Below, piece after piece: positions 16,462 through 25,370 of a stretch of DNA of 64,000 nt. The stretch comes from Eubacterium plexicaudatum ASF492. GTDB taxonomy: Bacteria > Bacillota > Clostridia > Lachnospirales > Lachnospiraceae. The notes below the pieces were generated by a model. The model saw only the letters and a program-made list of their open reading frames with translations. It was not told the origin of the DNA and ran no database searches. The stretch is from positions 682,001 to 746,000 of the forward strand of contig NZ_AQFT02000001.1 in the NCBI RefSeq assembly GCF_000364225.2, read 5' to 3'. How positions within the stretch are numbered: position 1 is the stretch's first letter; each line of letters starts with the position of its first letter. A program made the translations under genes and the position numbers.

Positions 16462-16939
16462 ATACGGTTTGTAACAGAATTGACAAAACGTATATTAGTA
16501 CATATGAAAGAAAACGGCTATGGGAGAATCCTGAATGTAGGCTCAACAGGCTCTTTTATCCCGTCTCCTACAGATGCCGTTTGTTCTGCCACAAAAGCAT
16601 ATATTATGTCTTTTTCAAATGCTTTATGTGGCGAACTTGGTAAAGCAGGGATAAAAGTAACTACTTTATGTCCGGGGGCAACGGAGACAGAATTTGCTGC
16701 AAAAGCAAACATTCAAAATACATTGCTATTCAGGATTGCAGTTATGAAGCCGGAAAAAGTAGTGGGGATTGCTTATCGCAAAATGATGAAAGGAAGAAGG
16801 CTGGTTATTCCGGGGATATATAATAAGCTGTTGGTTCTATTTTCCAAAGTAATGCCTATAAGCCTAACAAATAGGATTACGATTCTTATGATGAAATAAT
16901 TGTGGCGAGGCTGGAAAAGATACCATTGATTAAGCAAAT

Positions 16940-16988
16940 ACCGCCGCAATATGGCCATCATCCGCCATATGCGGCGGTCTGCTTTTTT
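16940..16988 (+). terminator. Intrinsic terminator after the SDR gene
   Basis: ACCGCCGCAATATGGC pairs with GCCATATGCGGCGGT (one bulge) and is followed by CTGCTTTTTT. It separates the MerR-SDR operon from the LytTR locus. The remaining bases to 17112 hold no gene. Confidence 0.85.
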
Positions 16989-17112
16989 CCCAGGCAGGCC
17001 GGGCGGCCTGATAAGGGAAATTACTTGGAAAGGAAATATGCAGGTGGGGCTATCGGACGAAAAGCGAAAAACTTTAGGGGTGATTTTGATATTTTTGAGA
17101 AAAGAAAAAAGA

Positions 17113-17143
17113 TTTCGTTCCATTTCAAATAGGGTTTCGTTCC
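17113..17143 (+). promoter_or_regulatory. Putative LytTR operator (direct repeats)
   Basis: TTTCGTTCC occurs at 17113-17121 and again at 17135-17143, a 22-bp period. LytTR regulators such as AgrA bind paired 9-bp direct repeats about 21 bp apart on one DNA face. The response regulator gene starts 100 bp downstream, so autoregulation is likely. Binding is inferred from the spacing only. Confidence 0.55.
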
Positions 17144-17243
17144 CTCCCGGCGAAATACGAAAAATATCTGCCGATATAAAAAGTAAAAAGAACTGCCGTG
17201 GGGAAGCTGATCCTCATGGGAAACGAATTGCAGGTGATGAAGA

Positions 17244-17948
17244 TTGAATATAGCCATATGCGATGACGAGAAAGCCATCCGGGAACAGATAAAGGAACTG
17301 ATAGAAAAAACGGGCTTATGCCCTGAACTTTTTGAAACAGGGGACAGCCTGCTTGCCGCTGGGAAGCAGTTTGACATTGTTTTCCTCGACATACAGATGG
17401 AGGGGACAAATGGCATTGAAACAGCGAAGAAGCTCCGGGAAAGGGACGGAGATACCATACTGATCTTCATAACGGCTATCCGGGAATATGTTTTCGAGGC
17501 GTTTGACGTGGCGGCGTTCCACTATCTGCTAAAGCCTATCGAGGAAGATAAATTCCGCGAGGTGTTCGGGCGGGCAGAGAAGGAACTGGAAAAAAGGAAA
17601 AGTAAACGGCGGGAGACGGTATTCGTAAAGACGAGGAACCGGAGCTTCACGCTGGAAAAAGACAGCATCCTTTATGTTGAGAGCAGGGCGAAGAAGGTGG
17701 AGATTCATACCAGAGAGGAAACCATAGAGGCATATGCCTCCATGAACGAGCTGGAAGCACAGCTTGGGGAAGGGTTCTACCGCTGCCACAGGGGGTATCT
17801 GGTGAACATGGCATATGTGGCGGAGTACGACAGTGAGAGCATCACCCTGAACAATGGGGAGTATATCTATCTGGCAAAGGAAAAGTACGGGGAATTTGTG
17901 AAAGCCTATATGCGGTATCTGAGGAATGGGGTGAATGAGGATGCTTGA
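17244..17948 (+). CDS. LytTR-family response regulator
   Basis: A 234-residue AgrA/ComE-type regulator. The receiver domain has acidic D7/D8, phosphoacceptor D49 in VFLDIQM, T77 and K97 in LLKPI. The LytTR DNA-binding domain (about 125-228) contains VFVKTRNRSFTLEKDSILYVES, FYRCHRGYLVNM and KYGEFVKAYMRYL. It starts with TTG at 17244. It overlaps the kinase gene by 14 bases and so forms a two-component operon. A direct-repeat operator lies upstream. The likely targets are the cassette genes downstream. Intact. Confidence 0.93.
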   Translation: MNIAICDDEKAIREQIKELIEKTGLCPELFETGDSLLAAGKQFDIVFLDIQMEGTNGIETAKKLRERDGDTILIFITAIREYVFEAFDVAAFHYLLKPIEEDKFREVFGRAEKELEKRKSKRRETVFVKTRNRSFTLEKDSILYVESRAKKVEIHTREETIEAYASMNELEAQLGEGFYRCHRGYLVNMAYVAEYDSESITLNNGEYIYLAKEKYGEFVKAYMRYLRNGVNEDA

Positions 17949-19383
17949 ATGGATCATGGGAATACTTGGCATTCCGCAGTATCTATTTGAGGGGTACTGC
18001 ATCCAGTTCTTTTTTGGCAGGTTTGCGGAACCAAAGCTGTGCAGGAGGAAGAAAGCACAATGGGCAGCCGGGATTGTATGGATTGCAATAAGGATTATCA
18101 GCGGATGGTTATTTCGTGAAACAGACAGTGTGACACTGGTTCTGGGGCTGATCTTTACCACGGCTGTACTTTTTGTTTTTTGTGTGGGCTGGTACAAAGG
18201 GAATATCCTGCTGAAAATATTCCTGGTCATTCAGTTTATCGCCCTTCGTGAACTGGCATTTTGGACTGGGTACAGTTTTCTCTATATTGGAAATGAATTG
18301 ATAGATGTGCTTGTGCGTGAGGCCGGCAATAGCATGGCGCTGGCAGGATATTTACCTGCGGCGGCAGGAGTGCTGGCCTGCCTGTCGGTGGCGCTTGTGG
18401 AAATCATAGAAGGCATCCTGCTCCTGGCTTCCATAAGAAAGATTGCAGGAAGTTATCATTGCAGGGAGAAAGGGCGGATGGATAAGGAAGTGGTCTTCTA
18501 TCTGCTCCCAGCCGTGGCGGGGGTTCTGGTTTCGGTGCTTGTGCGCCTGCTGTTGATCGCAGTTACGGATGGCGTCCCGGTGCTGCTGTATGAAAGGCAT
18601 CCGGCTCTGTACCTCATCATTCCCATGACAGCGCTTGTATTGCTTGGGGCTGTCGTGTTCAGTTTCCGCATTTATCAGAACATGGCGGCCCTGCAGGAAG
18701 AACGGGCGGAGAAGATCATACTGGAAAACCAGATCACGCAGATGCAGGGTTCCATGGTGGAAATGGAGCATCTGTATGACGGGATACGCTCGGTGAAGCA
18801 CGATATGAAGAACCACATGGCAGTCCTGCAGAACCTGATACGGAAAAAGTACAGCGGGGAGGATGAGGAAATCCGGCAGTATTTTGAGGGTATGTATCAG
18901 TCGGTGGAGCAGCTTGACAACAGGGTGCATACGGGCAATGCAGTCAGTGATGCGGTGGTGGGCAGCAAGTTCCGTTATGCGGGAAAAAAGATAAAAGGCA
19001 TCAAACTGGATGCGAAAGGTTTCATGCTTTCAGATGCCGTTACGATAAAGGCTTATGACATGGGAATCATCCTGAACAACGGGCTGGACAATGCGATTGA
19101 AGCCTGCATACGGATGCGTGAGAAACAGCCGGATGCAGGAGCCTATATCACGATCCGGTCTTTCAAGGCAAAGAATATGTATTTTATAGAGATTGAAAAC
19201 AGCTTTGATGGTTCGGCACTGTCCCGCAAGGATAGCGGCCTTCCCATATCAACAAAAGAGGATAAGGAGGTGCATGGGATAGGGCTAAAGAATATCAGGA
19301 AATGTGCAGTAAAATATGGCGGCGATTTAGACTGCATTGTAAAAGGCAATAAATTCACGCTGTCGGTCATGGTAAAAAGTTAA
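17935..19383 (+). CDS. GHKL sensor histidine kinase (AgrC-like)
   Basis: About 480 residues. The N-terminal half has roughly six membrane segments (to about residue 245), a cytoplasmic coiled coil, then the H-box SVKHDMKNHMAVL (His near 289), the N-box ILNNGLDNAIEAC and the G-box HGIGLKNIRKCAVKYGG, as in AgrC/HATPase_c_5 kinases. Such kinases often sense peptides, but no AgrB/AgrD-like peptide maturation gene is seen nearby. The start could be 17935 or 17941. It is followed 25 bp later by the DUF6033 cassette genes. Confidence 0.93.
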   Translation: MRMLEWIMGILGIPQYLFEGYCIQFFFGRFAEPKLCRRKKAQWAAGIVWIAIRIISGWLFRETDSVTLVLGLIFTTAVLFVFCVGWYKGNILLKIFLVIQFIALRELAFWTGYSFLYIGNELIDVLVREAGNSMALAGYLPAAAGVLACLSVALVEIIEGILLLASIRKIAGSYHCREKGRMDKEVVFYLLPAVAGVLVSVLVRLLLIAVTDGVPVLLYERHPALYLIIPMTALVLLGAVVFSFRIYQNMAALQEERAEKIILENQITQMQGSMVEMEHLYDGIRSVKHDMKNHMAVLQNLIRKKYSGEDEEIRQYFEGMYQSVEQLDNRVHTGNAVSDAVVGSKFRYAGKKIKGIKLDAKGFMLSDAVTIKAYDMGIILNNGLDNAIEACIRMREKQPDAGAYITIRSFKAKNMYFIEIENSFDGSALSRKDSGLPISTKEDKEVHGIGLKNIRKCAVKYGGDLDCIVKGNKFTLSVMVKS

Positions 19384-19616
19384 TCGGTAGGAAGGAGAAA
19401 AATTATTATGAGCATTTTAGGAGTAAACGGAGCTTTGGCGGTAAGCGATGAATAACCCACCGTTCCACAGGAACTTGATTTTGCTCTATAATGGTATCAG
19501 CTTGGAGCGGATGTCCACATCAGTTCTTGATAAAGTAGCCCGGCAGCCGTTTATTGCTTTTCCTGCGGCTCCACTACTGCCATCCATTCCAAAAATAATA
19601 ATCAGGAGATGATGCT

Positions 19617-20011
19617 ATGTCAGAGAAAAAGAAAACCCGCAGTGACCAGGAATGGCTGGAGCTGATCCAGGAATGCCGCACGAGCGGCCTGCCTGACAGA
19701 GAATGGTGCCGGCTGCATTCCATATCCATAAAAACATTTCATAACAAAGTTTCAGACCTAAAGAAAAATCCTGTATAATACCAGATCCGCAGGCGGCCCC
19801 ATCCAGACAGATGCACGAAGTGGTTCCACTGGAGCTGGGCAGCAGCCCTGTCCCTGATCCAGGCTGCGCTGCAAGTGATACGCTGCCGGTTCCAGCAGTC
19901 CATGCTGCCATCACGGTCAGGATGCCGGGGTACAGCATTGAAATTGCAGACGGTGCTTCAGAAGATACCATACGGAATACGCTTCTGGCGCTGGGGAGGC
20001 TGTGCTGTTAG
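19617..20011 (+). pseudogene. tnpA: IS66 tnpA, frameshifted
   Basis: It matches the intact tnpA of copy #2 except that the A-run at 19764-19768 has five bases where copy #2 has six. The frame then reads KKNPV and stops at about residue 53; the remainder continues in another frame to 20011. Possible explanations are a sequencing deletion, a real mutation, or ribosomal slippage on the A-run. Because this IS has a clean target duplication, loss of tnpA (if real) happened after transposition, or the protein was supplied by another copy. Confidence 0.85.
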
Positions 20012-20358
20012 GTGCATTGTCCAGTGACACGAAAGTTTATATCGTCACTGGATGCACCGATATGCGGCGCAGCTTTGACGGCCTTATGTCCCTGATCCGG
20101 GACACTTACCAGATGGACCCTTATTCGGACGCCCTTTATCTGTTCTGCGGCCGGAAAAGAAATACGCTCAAGGCCTTGTACTTTGACCAGACGGGTTTCG
20201 TGCTTTGCACAAAACGCCTGGACAATGGAAAATTCCAGTGGCCGCGGGACGCTTCGCAAGTAAGGCCGCTTACCCGCCAGCAGCTGCGATGGCTTCTGGA
20301 GGGACTCTCCACCTGCCAGCCAAAGGCGGTGCAGCCTTCCGGCAGGAAGGACTTCTGA
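20002..20358 (+). CDS. tnpB: IS66 accessory protein TnpB
   Basis: 118 residues, starting with GTG at 20002 and overlapping the tnpA end. It has the TDMRRSFDGLMSLIRDTYQ and FCGRKRNTLKALYFD signatures and differs from copy #2 by a single residue near the end (STCQPK instead of SICQPK). Intact. Confidence 0.92.
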   Translation: MLLGALSSDTKVYIVTGCTDMRRSFDGLMSLIRDTYQMDPYSDALYLFCGRKRNTLKALYFDQTGFVLCTKRLDNGKFQWPRDASQVRPLTRQQLRWLLEGLSTCQPKAVQPSGRKDF

Positions 20359-20646
20359 ACTTTTGTGCATTATGTAGAAATTTAAAAATTTATTTTCCAG
20401 CGCCGCAAGCCGCCAGGGAATGTTGTCCACGACGCTGTTTTTTTCCGGGATGCTGTCCACGCATAACGCAGCGCCAGGCCGCAAAACTGTGGATAACCTG
20501 CCTGAAAAATGCTGTTTTTAAGCCTTTTTCCTGTATTTGGCGGCAGTTTCCAGTCCGTCATTGTGCCTATCGCGCAGGTATGGGCGGTTTGATTTCATCC
20601 CCGCGTTTCCTTATAATGTAAGTAAATGGAAACGAGGAGGGCGCAC

Positions 20647-22359
20647 ATGCCAGTTAATATGGAAGATTATATCCGGCTGCTGGAAACAATGGTGGAGCAG
20701 CAGAAAATGCAGATACAGTCCCAGGACGCACGCATCCTGGAGCAGGAACAGACCATAGCACAACTGCGCGCCCTTGTGGATGAACTGCGCCTTTTAAAGT
20801 CCGGCCTGGAGGAAACGCTTGAAGAATTTAAGCGCCAGCTGTTCGGCACAAAAAGCGAGAAGACAAAAACTCCGCCAGCCAGTGCCGGGGATGAACCGGA
20901 AAACCCGCCTGCAAAAACAACGGTGAAGGAACACACCCGGACGAAAAAGAAGAAAGCCACGAGGGATGAGCGTTATGCGGACATCCCTGTCCGCGATGTC
21001 ATAATCCCTGTCCCGGGTAAAGACCGACTCTGCCCGTACTGCAATGCGGAAATGATCCTGCTTGGATATAAACAAGTCCGCACAGAGCTGCGTATAACCC
21101 CGGCAAAAGTGGAGCGTGTCCGCTATATGCAGGAAGAACTGATCTGCCCGGAATGCCGTAAAGACGGCGACGGCACAATCGTGCAGGCGCAGACGCCTGT
21201 ACCGCTTATGGCGCACAGTCCGGCGTCGCCGTCTGTTGTTGCGTACGTCATGTTTGAAAAAAGTTTTGTAAGCGTCCCATACTACCGCCAGGAGGCCTGC
21301 ATGGCCCAGCTTGGATTGGAGCTGCCGCGTGAAACCATGGCAAACTGGTATATAAAATGTGCCATGGAATATTTCCAGCCGGTATATGACCAAATGCACC
21401 GGCTCCTCCTGCAAAGGGATATTATCCATGCGGATGAAACAACCTGCCAGGTGCTGCACGAAAAGGGGAAAGCCGCGGAATCTATATCATACATGTGGAT
21501 GTATTTAAGCGGGAGCGACGGCCTGGCGCCGATCGTACTCTATGAATACCAGGCGGGGCGCAGCGGCGTTTTCCCAAAAGCTTTCCTGGAGGGTTTTTCC
21601 GGCATCGTGCAGTGCGATGGGTACAGCGGCTATAACCAGGTGGAGGATGTGGTCCTTGCCGTATGCTCTGCGCACTGCCGCAGAAAATTTTACGAAGCCC
21701 TCCCGGCAGAACGGCGGAAAAAGCTGAAGCTGCTGGACATAAATTCAGAAACGGATGTAAAAGACATCCCGCTTCCGGATCCGGAACAGATGGAAAACAT
21801 GATCCCGGCTGAGATCGGCCTCGTGTTTTTCAACAAGCTCTTTTTCATTGAAAAAGGGCTGAAAGGCATGGGCCCAGAAAAGCGCCAGGAAAAACGGCTG
21901 GAAAAGGAGGCACCTGTCTGGGAAAAGTTCTGGTCATGGATTGAAACCCTAAAACCGCTTGGCGGCAGCAAGCTGGAAAAAGCCGTCAATTATTCAATAA
22001 ACCACAGAGAGACACTACAGAGCTATATGCTGGACGGCAGATGCGAACTTTCTAATAATAGAGCCGAACGCTGCGCAAAATCGTATGCTATTGGCAGGAA
22101 GAACTCGCTGTTCCACACATCTGCGGCTGGGGCAGAAGCAAGTGCGCTTGTTTACAGTATAATAGAAACCGCAAAAGCCAATAAGCTGAATGTATTCCAA
22201 TACCTTTATGTCCTGCTGCTGTACATGCCTGAGCATAAAGATGATCCTAATGCAGTTAAAACGCTTCTTCCGTGGAGTGATTTTATCAAAGAGCGCTGCA
22301 CAGGACTGATCGATGTTGAAGCGATAACACCTGAAAACAAACCTCAATTGCCAATATAG
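20647..22359 (+). CDS. tnpC: IS66 transposase TnpC
   Basis: Full-length DDE transposase of about 570 residues, nearly identical to copy #2. ATG 20647 (MPVNMEDY) follows GAGGAGGG and is preferred over the in-frame ATG at 20626. The N-terminal coiled coil, CPYC/CPEC zinc motif and catalytic D-D-E (HADETTC, VQCDGYSG, SNNRAERC) are all present. It lies within the split DUF6033 gene. Confidence 0.93.
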   Translation: MPVNMEDYIRLLETMVEQQKMQIQSQDARILEQEQTIAQLRALVDELRLLKSGLEETLEEFKRQLFGTKSEKTKTPPASAGDEPENPPAKTTVKEHTRTKKKKATRDERYADIPVRDVIIPVPGKDRLCPYCNAEMILLGYKQVRTELRITPAKVERVRYMQEELICPECRKDGDGTIVQAQTPVPLMAHSPASPSVVAYVMFEKSFVSVPYYRQEACMAQLGLELPRETMANWYIKCAMEYFQPVYDQMHRLLLQRDIIHADETTCQVLHEKGKAAESISYMWMYLSGSDGLAPIVLYEYQAGRSGVFPKAFLEGFSGIVQCDGYSGYNQVEDVVLAVCSAHCRRKFYEALPAERRKKLKLLDINSETDVKDIPLPDPEQMENMIPAEIGLVFFNKLFFIEKGLKGMGPEKRQEKRLEKEAPVWEKFWSWIETLKPLGGSKLEKAVNYSINHRETLQSYMLDGRCELSNNRAERCAKSYAIGRKNSLFHTSAAGAEASALVYSIIETAKANKLNVFQYLYVLLLYMPEHKDDPNAVKTLLPWSDFIKERCTGLIDVEAITPENKPQLPI

Positions 22360-23121
22360 ACTATTTTACACCTAAACGGAACATATGTGGAACGGTAGGT
22401 TATTCATCGCTTACCTTTGGCGGGCGCATACCAGTATGCGAACAGGACACAGAAAACATCGGCAAACAAGGCAAGTTTTACGGAGCAGTTGCAGAAAACG
22501 GGAGAAGCGGCGGAAACATCAAAGGTGGATGCATACCAAAAATATCTGGAACAGAAATATGGCCCTATTATGGTTCGGAGTGTTGGAAGTGACCAAAAGA
22601 GCATGGACGCATTGGGAACAGGAACATACGGAATGAACAATATTGCGATTGCCCCTAATATTTTAGAGGAGATGGCAAATAATCCGGAGAAGGCTGCCCA
22701 CTATGAAAAGATCATAGATGATTTCTTCGCTTCGCAGCCTATGGTAAAAGCGCAGATGGCGGCAGGCGGGTTTGAAATCCAGTCCTATGGAGTGGTGATT
22801 CATCCGGACGGTACGGCGAACTATTATGTCTGCGGTGATGTTTCCCCGGAAAAGAAAGCTAAGATAGAGGCTCAGATGAAAGCCGAAGATGAGGAGAAAG
22901 CAAAACGCAAACAACAGTATCGTGAACAAAGCGAAAAGGCGGCGGAGAAACGGAAAATGGAAATGGAGATAGCCTATAAACGGCAGACTATGGAAGAAAT
23001 GCTTGCCAGTCGTGTAATAGAAACAGGCAGGGTTACATATGCAGGAACACCGGAGAGTTTGCGTTCTGCGGTTGCGGCTTATGAAATGAGTGCTTTTATT
23101 ACGCCGGGTATTTTGAATTAA

Positions 23122-23175
23122 CTGCTTGGACTTATTGCAAGGGAGCGGATTTAGTCCTGAATGACAGATGGGCTG
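23122..23175 (+). promoter_or_regulatory. Two-hairpin leader element, copy A
   Basis: CTGCTTGGACTTA, a short loop and GGGAGCG form hairpin 1. AGTCC-TGAATGACAGAT-GGGCT forms hairpin 2. The stem bases differ from the GGCTC/GAGCC of other copies but still pair, which is compensatory change. The next start codon (23209) lies about 34 nt downstream. Confidence 0.7.
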
Positions 23176-23208
23176 TGATACAAATATGTTTTGGAGCGAG
23201 GATTTATT

Positions 23209-23937
23209 ATGAGCATTTTAGGAGTAAATGGAGTTTTGGCAGGTGCATACCAGTATGCGAACAAGACACAGAAAACAGGAGCAAGAGGAACAAGTTTTAC
23301 AGAGCAGTTGCAGAAAACGGGAGAGGCGGCGGACACATCAAAGGTGGATGCTTATACGGAATATCTCCGGTCAAAGTATGGAAATGTGAGAATCCAGAGT
23401 ATCGGGAAAGACCAGCAGAGTCTTGACAGGGCAGGAAAGAGCATGAGTGGCAGTGATGTTGTGATTGCACCGAATATTCTGGAGCAGATGGCAAATGACC
23501 CGGAAAAGGCCGCTTACTATGAGGGCAAGATAGATGATTTCTTTAATGCCACTCCGAGGCTGAAAGCGTCTTTTGCGGCACAGGGGCTTGACTACCAGCC
23601 GTGCGGGGTGGTAGTTCATGAGGATGGAAGCGTCACTTATATCGGCGGCTGCGGCGATTCTCCGGAGTGTGTGGCAGAAGTAAATGCTATCAACAAAGCG
23701 AAACGGGAAAAAGAGGCGGCACAGCGGAAAGCGAGCATTGAGCGGAGCCAGGAAGCGGCAGAGGAACGGAAACAGCAGATGGAAATAGCTTACAGGAAAC
23801 AGACGATGGCAGAGGCTCTTGCCAATCATGCAATAGATACAAGCAGGGTTACATACACAAGTTCGCCGGAAACTATGGGTTCTGCGATTGCGGCTTATGA
23901 GAAAAACATCATGGAAGCGGCGGGCATTTTGAAGTAA
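23209..23937 (+). CDS. DUF6033-like cassette protein
   Basis: A 242-residue protein beginning MSILGVNGVLAGAYQYANKTQ, closely related to the IS66-interrupted gene. Other shared blocks are FTEQLQKTGEAADTSKVDAY, VIAPNILEQMANDPEKAAYYEGKIDDFF and a C-terminal Lys/Glu/Ala coiled coil before the VTYTSSPETMGSAIAAYEK tail. The glycine/asparagine-rich N-terminus is not a classical signal peptide but recurs in the neighbouring cassettes. ATG 23209 is chosen by alignment with its paralogue; an in-frame TTG at 23191 is also possible. I recognise the family as DUF6033; function unknown. Confidence 0.8.
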   Translation: MSILGVNGVLAGAYQYANKTQKTGARGTSFTEQLQKTGEAADTSKVDAYTEYLRSKYGNVRIQSIGKDQQSLDRAGKSMSGSDVVIAPNILEQMANDPEKAAYYEGKIDDFFNATPRLKASFAAQGLDYQPCGVVVHEDGSVTYIGGCGDSPECVAEVNAINKAKREKEAAQRKASIERSQEAAEERKQQMEIAYRKQTMAEALANHAIDTSRVTYTSSPETMGSAIAAYEKNIMEAAGILK

Positions 23938-23946
23938 AACAGGATA

Positions 23947-24000
23947 TGCCCGGACTTACCGTAAGGGGGCATGAGCGGCTCCGAATGACAGAGGAGCCGC
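23947..24000 (+). promoter_or_regulatory. Two-hairpin leader element, copy B
   Basis: TGCCCGGACTTACC...GGGGCA forms hairpin 1 and GCGGCTCC-GAATGACAGA-GGAGCCGC forms a perfect 8-bp hairpin 2. The loops keep GGACTTA and GAATGACAGA while stems change together. ATG 24034 follows about 33 nt later. Confidence 0.75.
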
Positions 24001-24033
24001 CGTTGAAATATTTATATCAAGGAGGATAATATT

Positions 24034-24657
24034 ATGTCAATTTCAGGAGTAACGGATTACACGAACACTTATGCGGCAGACAGGGCAAACGGGAGCAGTT
24101 CCCTCAATGGGGATTCGCAGGCTTACCTGAATAGTCTGAAGGAGAAATACCCGGATGTGAACATAACGGTGGCGGATTTCAAGAATGGGAAACAGGAAGA
24201 TGCCTATATGCTTGGGAGCAGGGGCTATAACAACATAGCGGTTTCTTCCAGCATTGTAGAGAAGATGGCATCAGACCCGGCAGCGGCGGCAAAGTATGAA
24301 AAAGTCTTTGCAGAAATGTCCGGTAATTCGGAACGGATAGAGAAGTTTGCAAGGGAGAACAATGACGAGATACTCAGTGCAGGTGCCCTTATTGACAAGA
24401 ATGGGAAAGTATCTTACTGGATGGTCGGCAGGAGCAGGGACACAATGGAGAACCCCGGCACGGTCTATAAAGAAAAGGTACAGAAGCAGATTGCGGAAAA
24501 ACGTGCGAAGAAAAAAGAGGAGGAAGCCTTAAAGGAGAAGAAACTGGCAAAGGCGGAATCCGTGGAAAAACTGATGGAGCAGATAAAGGCGGGAACAAGC
24601 CAGCCTGCAAAACTGCAGGAAGAAGGCAAAGGCGCACAGTTGGATTTGACCATATAA
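24034..24657 (+). CDS. Cassette protein, DUF6033-like
   Basis: A 207-residue protein preceded by AAGGAGGATAA. It starts MSISGVTDYTNTYAADRA and has LNSLKEKYPDVNITVADF, NIAVSSSIVEKMASDPAAAAKYEKVF and a long Lys/Glu coiled coil (about 145-185). The block NIAVSSSIVEKMASDP parallels VIAPNILEQMANDP in the DUF6033 genes, so it appears to be a divergent member of the same group. Function unknown. It ends 14 bp before the next gene. Confidence 0.75.
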   Translation: MSISGVTDYTNTYAADRANGSSSLNGDSQAYLNSLKEKYPDVNITVADFKNGKQEDAYMLGSRGYNNIAVSSSIVEKMASDPAAAAKYEKVFAEMSGNSERIEKFARENNDEILSAGALIDKNGKVSYWMVGRSRDTMENPGTVYKEKVQKQIAEKRAKKKEEEALKEKKLAKAESVEKLMEQIKAGTSQPAKLQEEGKGAQLDLTI

Positions 24658-24671
24658 CGAGGGAGGTATTT

Positions 24672-25223
24672 ATGATGCGTATAGGAAATAACAGTCAGGG
24701 AATCTGGCAGCTCTTTTCAAGGATGAACGGGAATAATGCTTTTGGCAGAAGTTCCGGTGCAGGCGGCAGGAATACGCTTGAAGACCAGCTTACCGGACAT
24801 AGAAAAAATTCCTACGGCGTGGAGGGAATGTGCGCTACCAACAATCCCAATGCAAGAAAAATCATCAAAGTATCTGATGAGATGAAGCAGCGTGTTTTCA
24901 ACAGCGTGAAAGATGCATTTTACAAATACAATGGAATGTCCGGCGATAATGAGGCGGAGTGGGAAGAAATGGCCCAGGCAAAAAACAATTATTATAAGAC
25001 ATTAAAGAAGGAAGACCGGGTAGCCGCGGCATGGACTTTAGGGCAGTTGGAAATAAGCATTGGGAGAAAGGTGGCCAGTGCCGTGAAAGAAAAAGTACCC
25101 GGATGGACGCATGGTCAGCCAATCCCGTCAGATGTACTGGATGAGATTTTTGCAGATGAGAGCATCACATCAATGGTATCCGGGAAATCCGGCACGGCGG
25201 AAGGGCTGGATATACAGATATAA
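24672..25223 (+). CDS. Cassette protein of unknown function (DUF3879-like?)
   Basis: 183 residues, starting MMRIGNNSQGIWQLFSRMNG after GGGAGGT; the start could be the second ATG at 24675. It is Gly/Asn/Ser-rich at the N-terminus (about 1-45), then helical (VSDEMKQRVFNSVKDAFYKY, AAAWTLGQLEISIGRKVASA). The end SGTAEGLDIQI resembles the LDLTI end of the previous gene. The DUF3879 link is from memory and uncertain. It is cotranscribed with the preceding gene because only 14 bp separate them. Confidence 0.65.
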   Translation: MMRIGNNSQGIWQLFSRMNGNNAFGRSSGAGGRNTLEDQLTGHRKNSYGVEGMCATNNPNARKIIKVSDEMKQRVFNSVKDAFYKYNGMSGDNEAEWEEMAQAKNNYYKTLKKEDRVAAAWTLGQLEISIGRKVASAVKEKVPGWTHGQPIPSDVLDEIFADESITSMVSGKSGTAEGLDIQI

Positions 25224-25256
25224 TCCTTACACCGTATTCCGCAGAGGCGCATAAAA

Positions 25257-25310
25257 CTCTGCCACTGCGGACTGCAAGGGTGCATGGGCGGCTCTGAACG
25301 GGAGAGCAGC
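25257..25310 (+). promoter_or_regulatory. Degenerate two-hairpin leader element, copy C
   Basis: It retains TGCGGACTGCAAGGGTGCA and GGCGGCTCTGAACGGGAGAGC, with the loops partly changed. It is followed by a GGGAGGTG ribosome site and the mini-ORF at 25328, not by a long gene. Confidence 0.45.
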
Positions 25311-25327
25311 GAAGGGAGGTGTTTGTC

Positions 25328-25351
25328 ATGAAGTTTGACAGGGGAAGTTAG
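25328..25351 (+). CDS. Mini-ORF MKFDRGS
   Basis: A seven-codon frame (MKFDRGS) with a GGGAGGTG site nine bases upstream. A near-identical one (MEFDRGS) stands at 26645-26668 in the same position, between a hairpin-like segment and the next leader element. The third equivalent block (near 26101) has lost the ATG. It could be a leader peptide, a signal peptide candidate, or simply a conserved repeat with a chance frame. Confidence 0.35.
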   Translation: MKFDRGS

Positions 25352-25370
25352 GATTGAATGAAGCAATAAA

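Larger units (their letters stand above)
14448..16899 (+). pseudogene. Short-chain dehydrogenase (SDR) gene split by an IS4-like element
   Basis: The 5' part (14448-14787) encodes MKTVLITGTTSGIGKAFAEK, the NAD(P)-binding glycine motif, and VNNAGFNECG. The 3' part (16472-16899) encodes VGSTGSFIPSP, SATKAY and CPGATETEF. Removing the IS and one copy of the ATACGGTTTG duplication restores one uninterrupted SDR frame with no other lesion, so the insertion is recent. In the conserved YxxxK position the codon at 16582 reads TGT, giving C-S-A-T-K where SDRs have catalytic Tyr. The enzyme may thus have been impaired before insertion. It overlaps the upstream MerR gene. Confidence 0.9.
19441..22414 (+). 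mobile_element. IS66-family element #3, complete with 8-bp target duplication
   Basis: The element is 2974 bp, one base shorter than copy #2. It is bounded by the same 28-bp inverted repeats and flanked by direct repeats CTTTGGCG (19433-19440 and 22415-22422), the expected IS66 target duplication length. It is the only IS66 in the window with a duplication, hence an undisturbed insertion. The missing base is in tnpA. About 290 bp between tnpB and tnpC (20359-20646) is non-coding. Confidence 0.96.
19408..23121 (+). pseudogene. DUF6033-like gene split by IS66 #3
   Basis: The ATG at 19408, after GAAGGAGAAA, begins MSILGVNGALA (19408-19440). IS66 #3 then interrupts the gene, and the frame resumes at 22423 with GAYQYANRTQK through ...PGILN. 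The 8-bp duplication CTTTGGCG on each side shows that simple insertion caused the break; without the IS the frame is intact (about 244 residues). The protein has a Lys/Glu-rich coiled coil near residues 150-200. It is paralogous to the intact gene at 23209-23937 and is the first cassette after the two-component system. Function unknown. Confidence 0.85.

Noticed and set aside
19764-19768. Programmed frameshifting in IS66 tnpA
   Set aside because: The sister copies have one more A and read straight through, so slippage is not needed by the family. A deletion or sequencing error is simpler.
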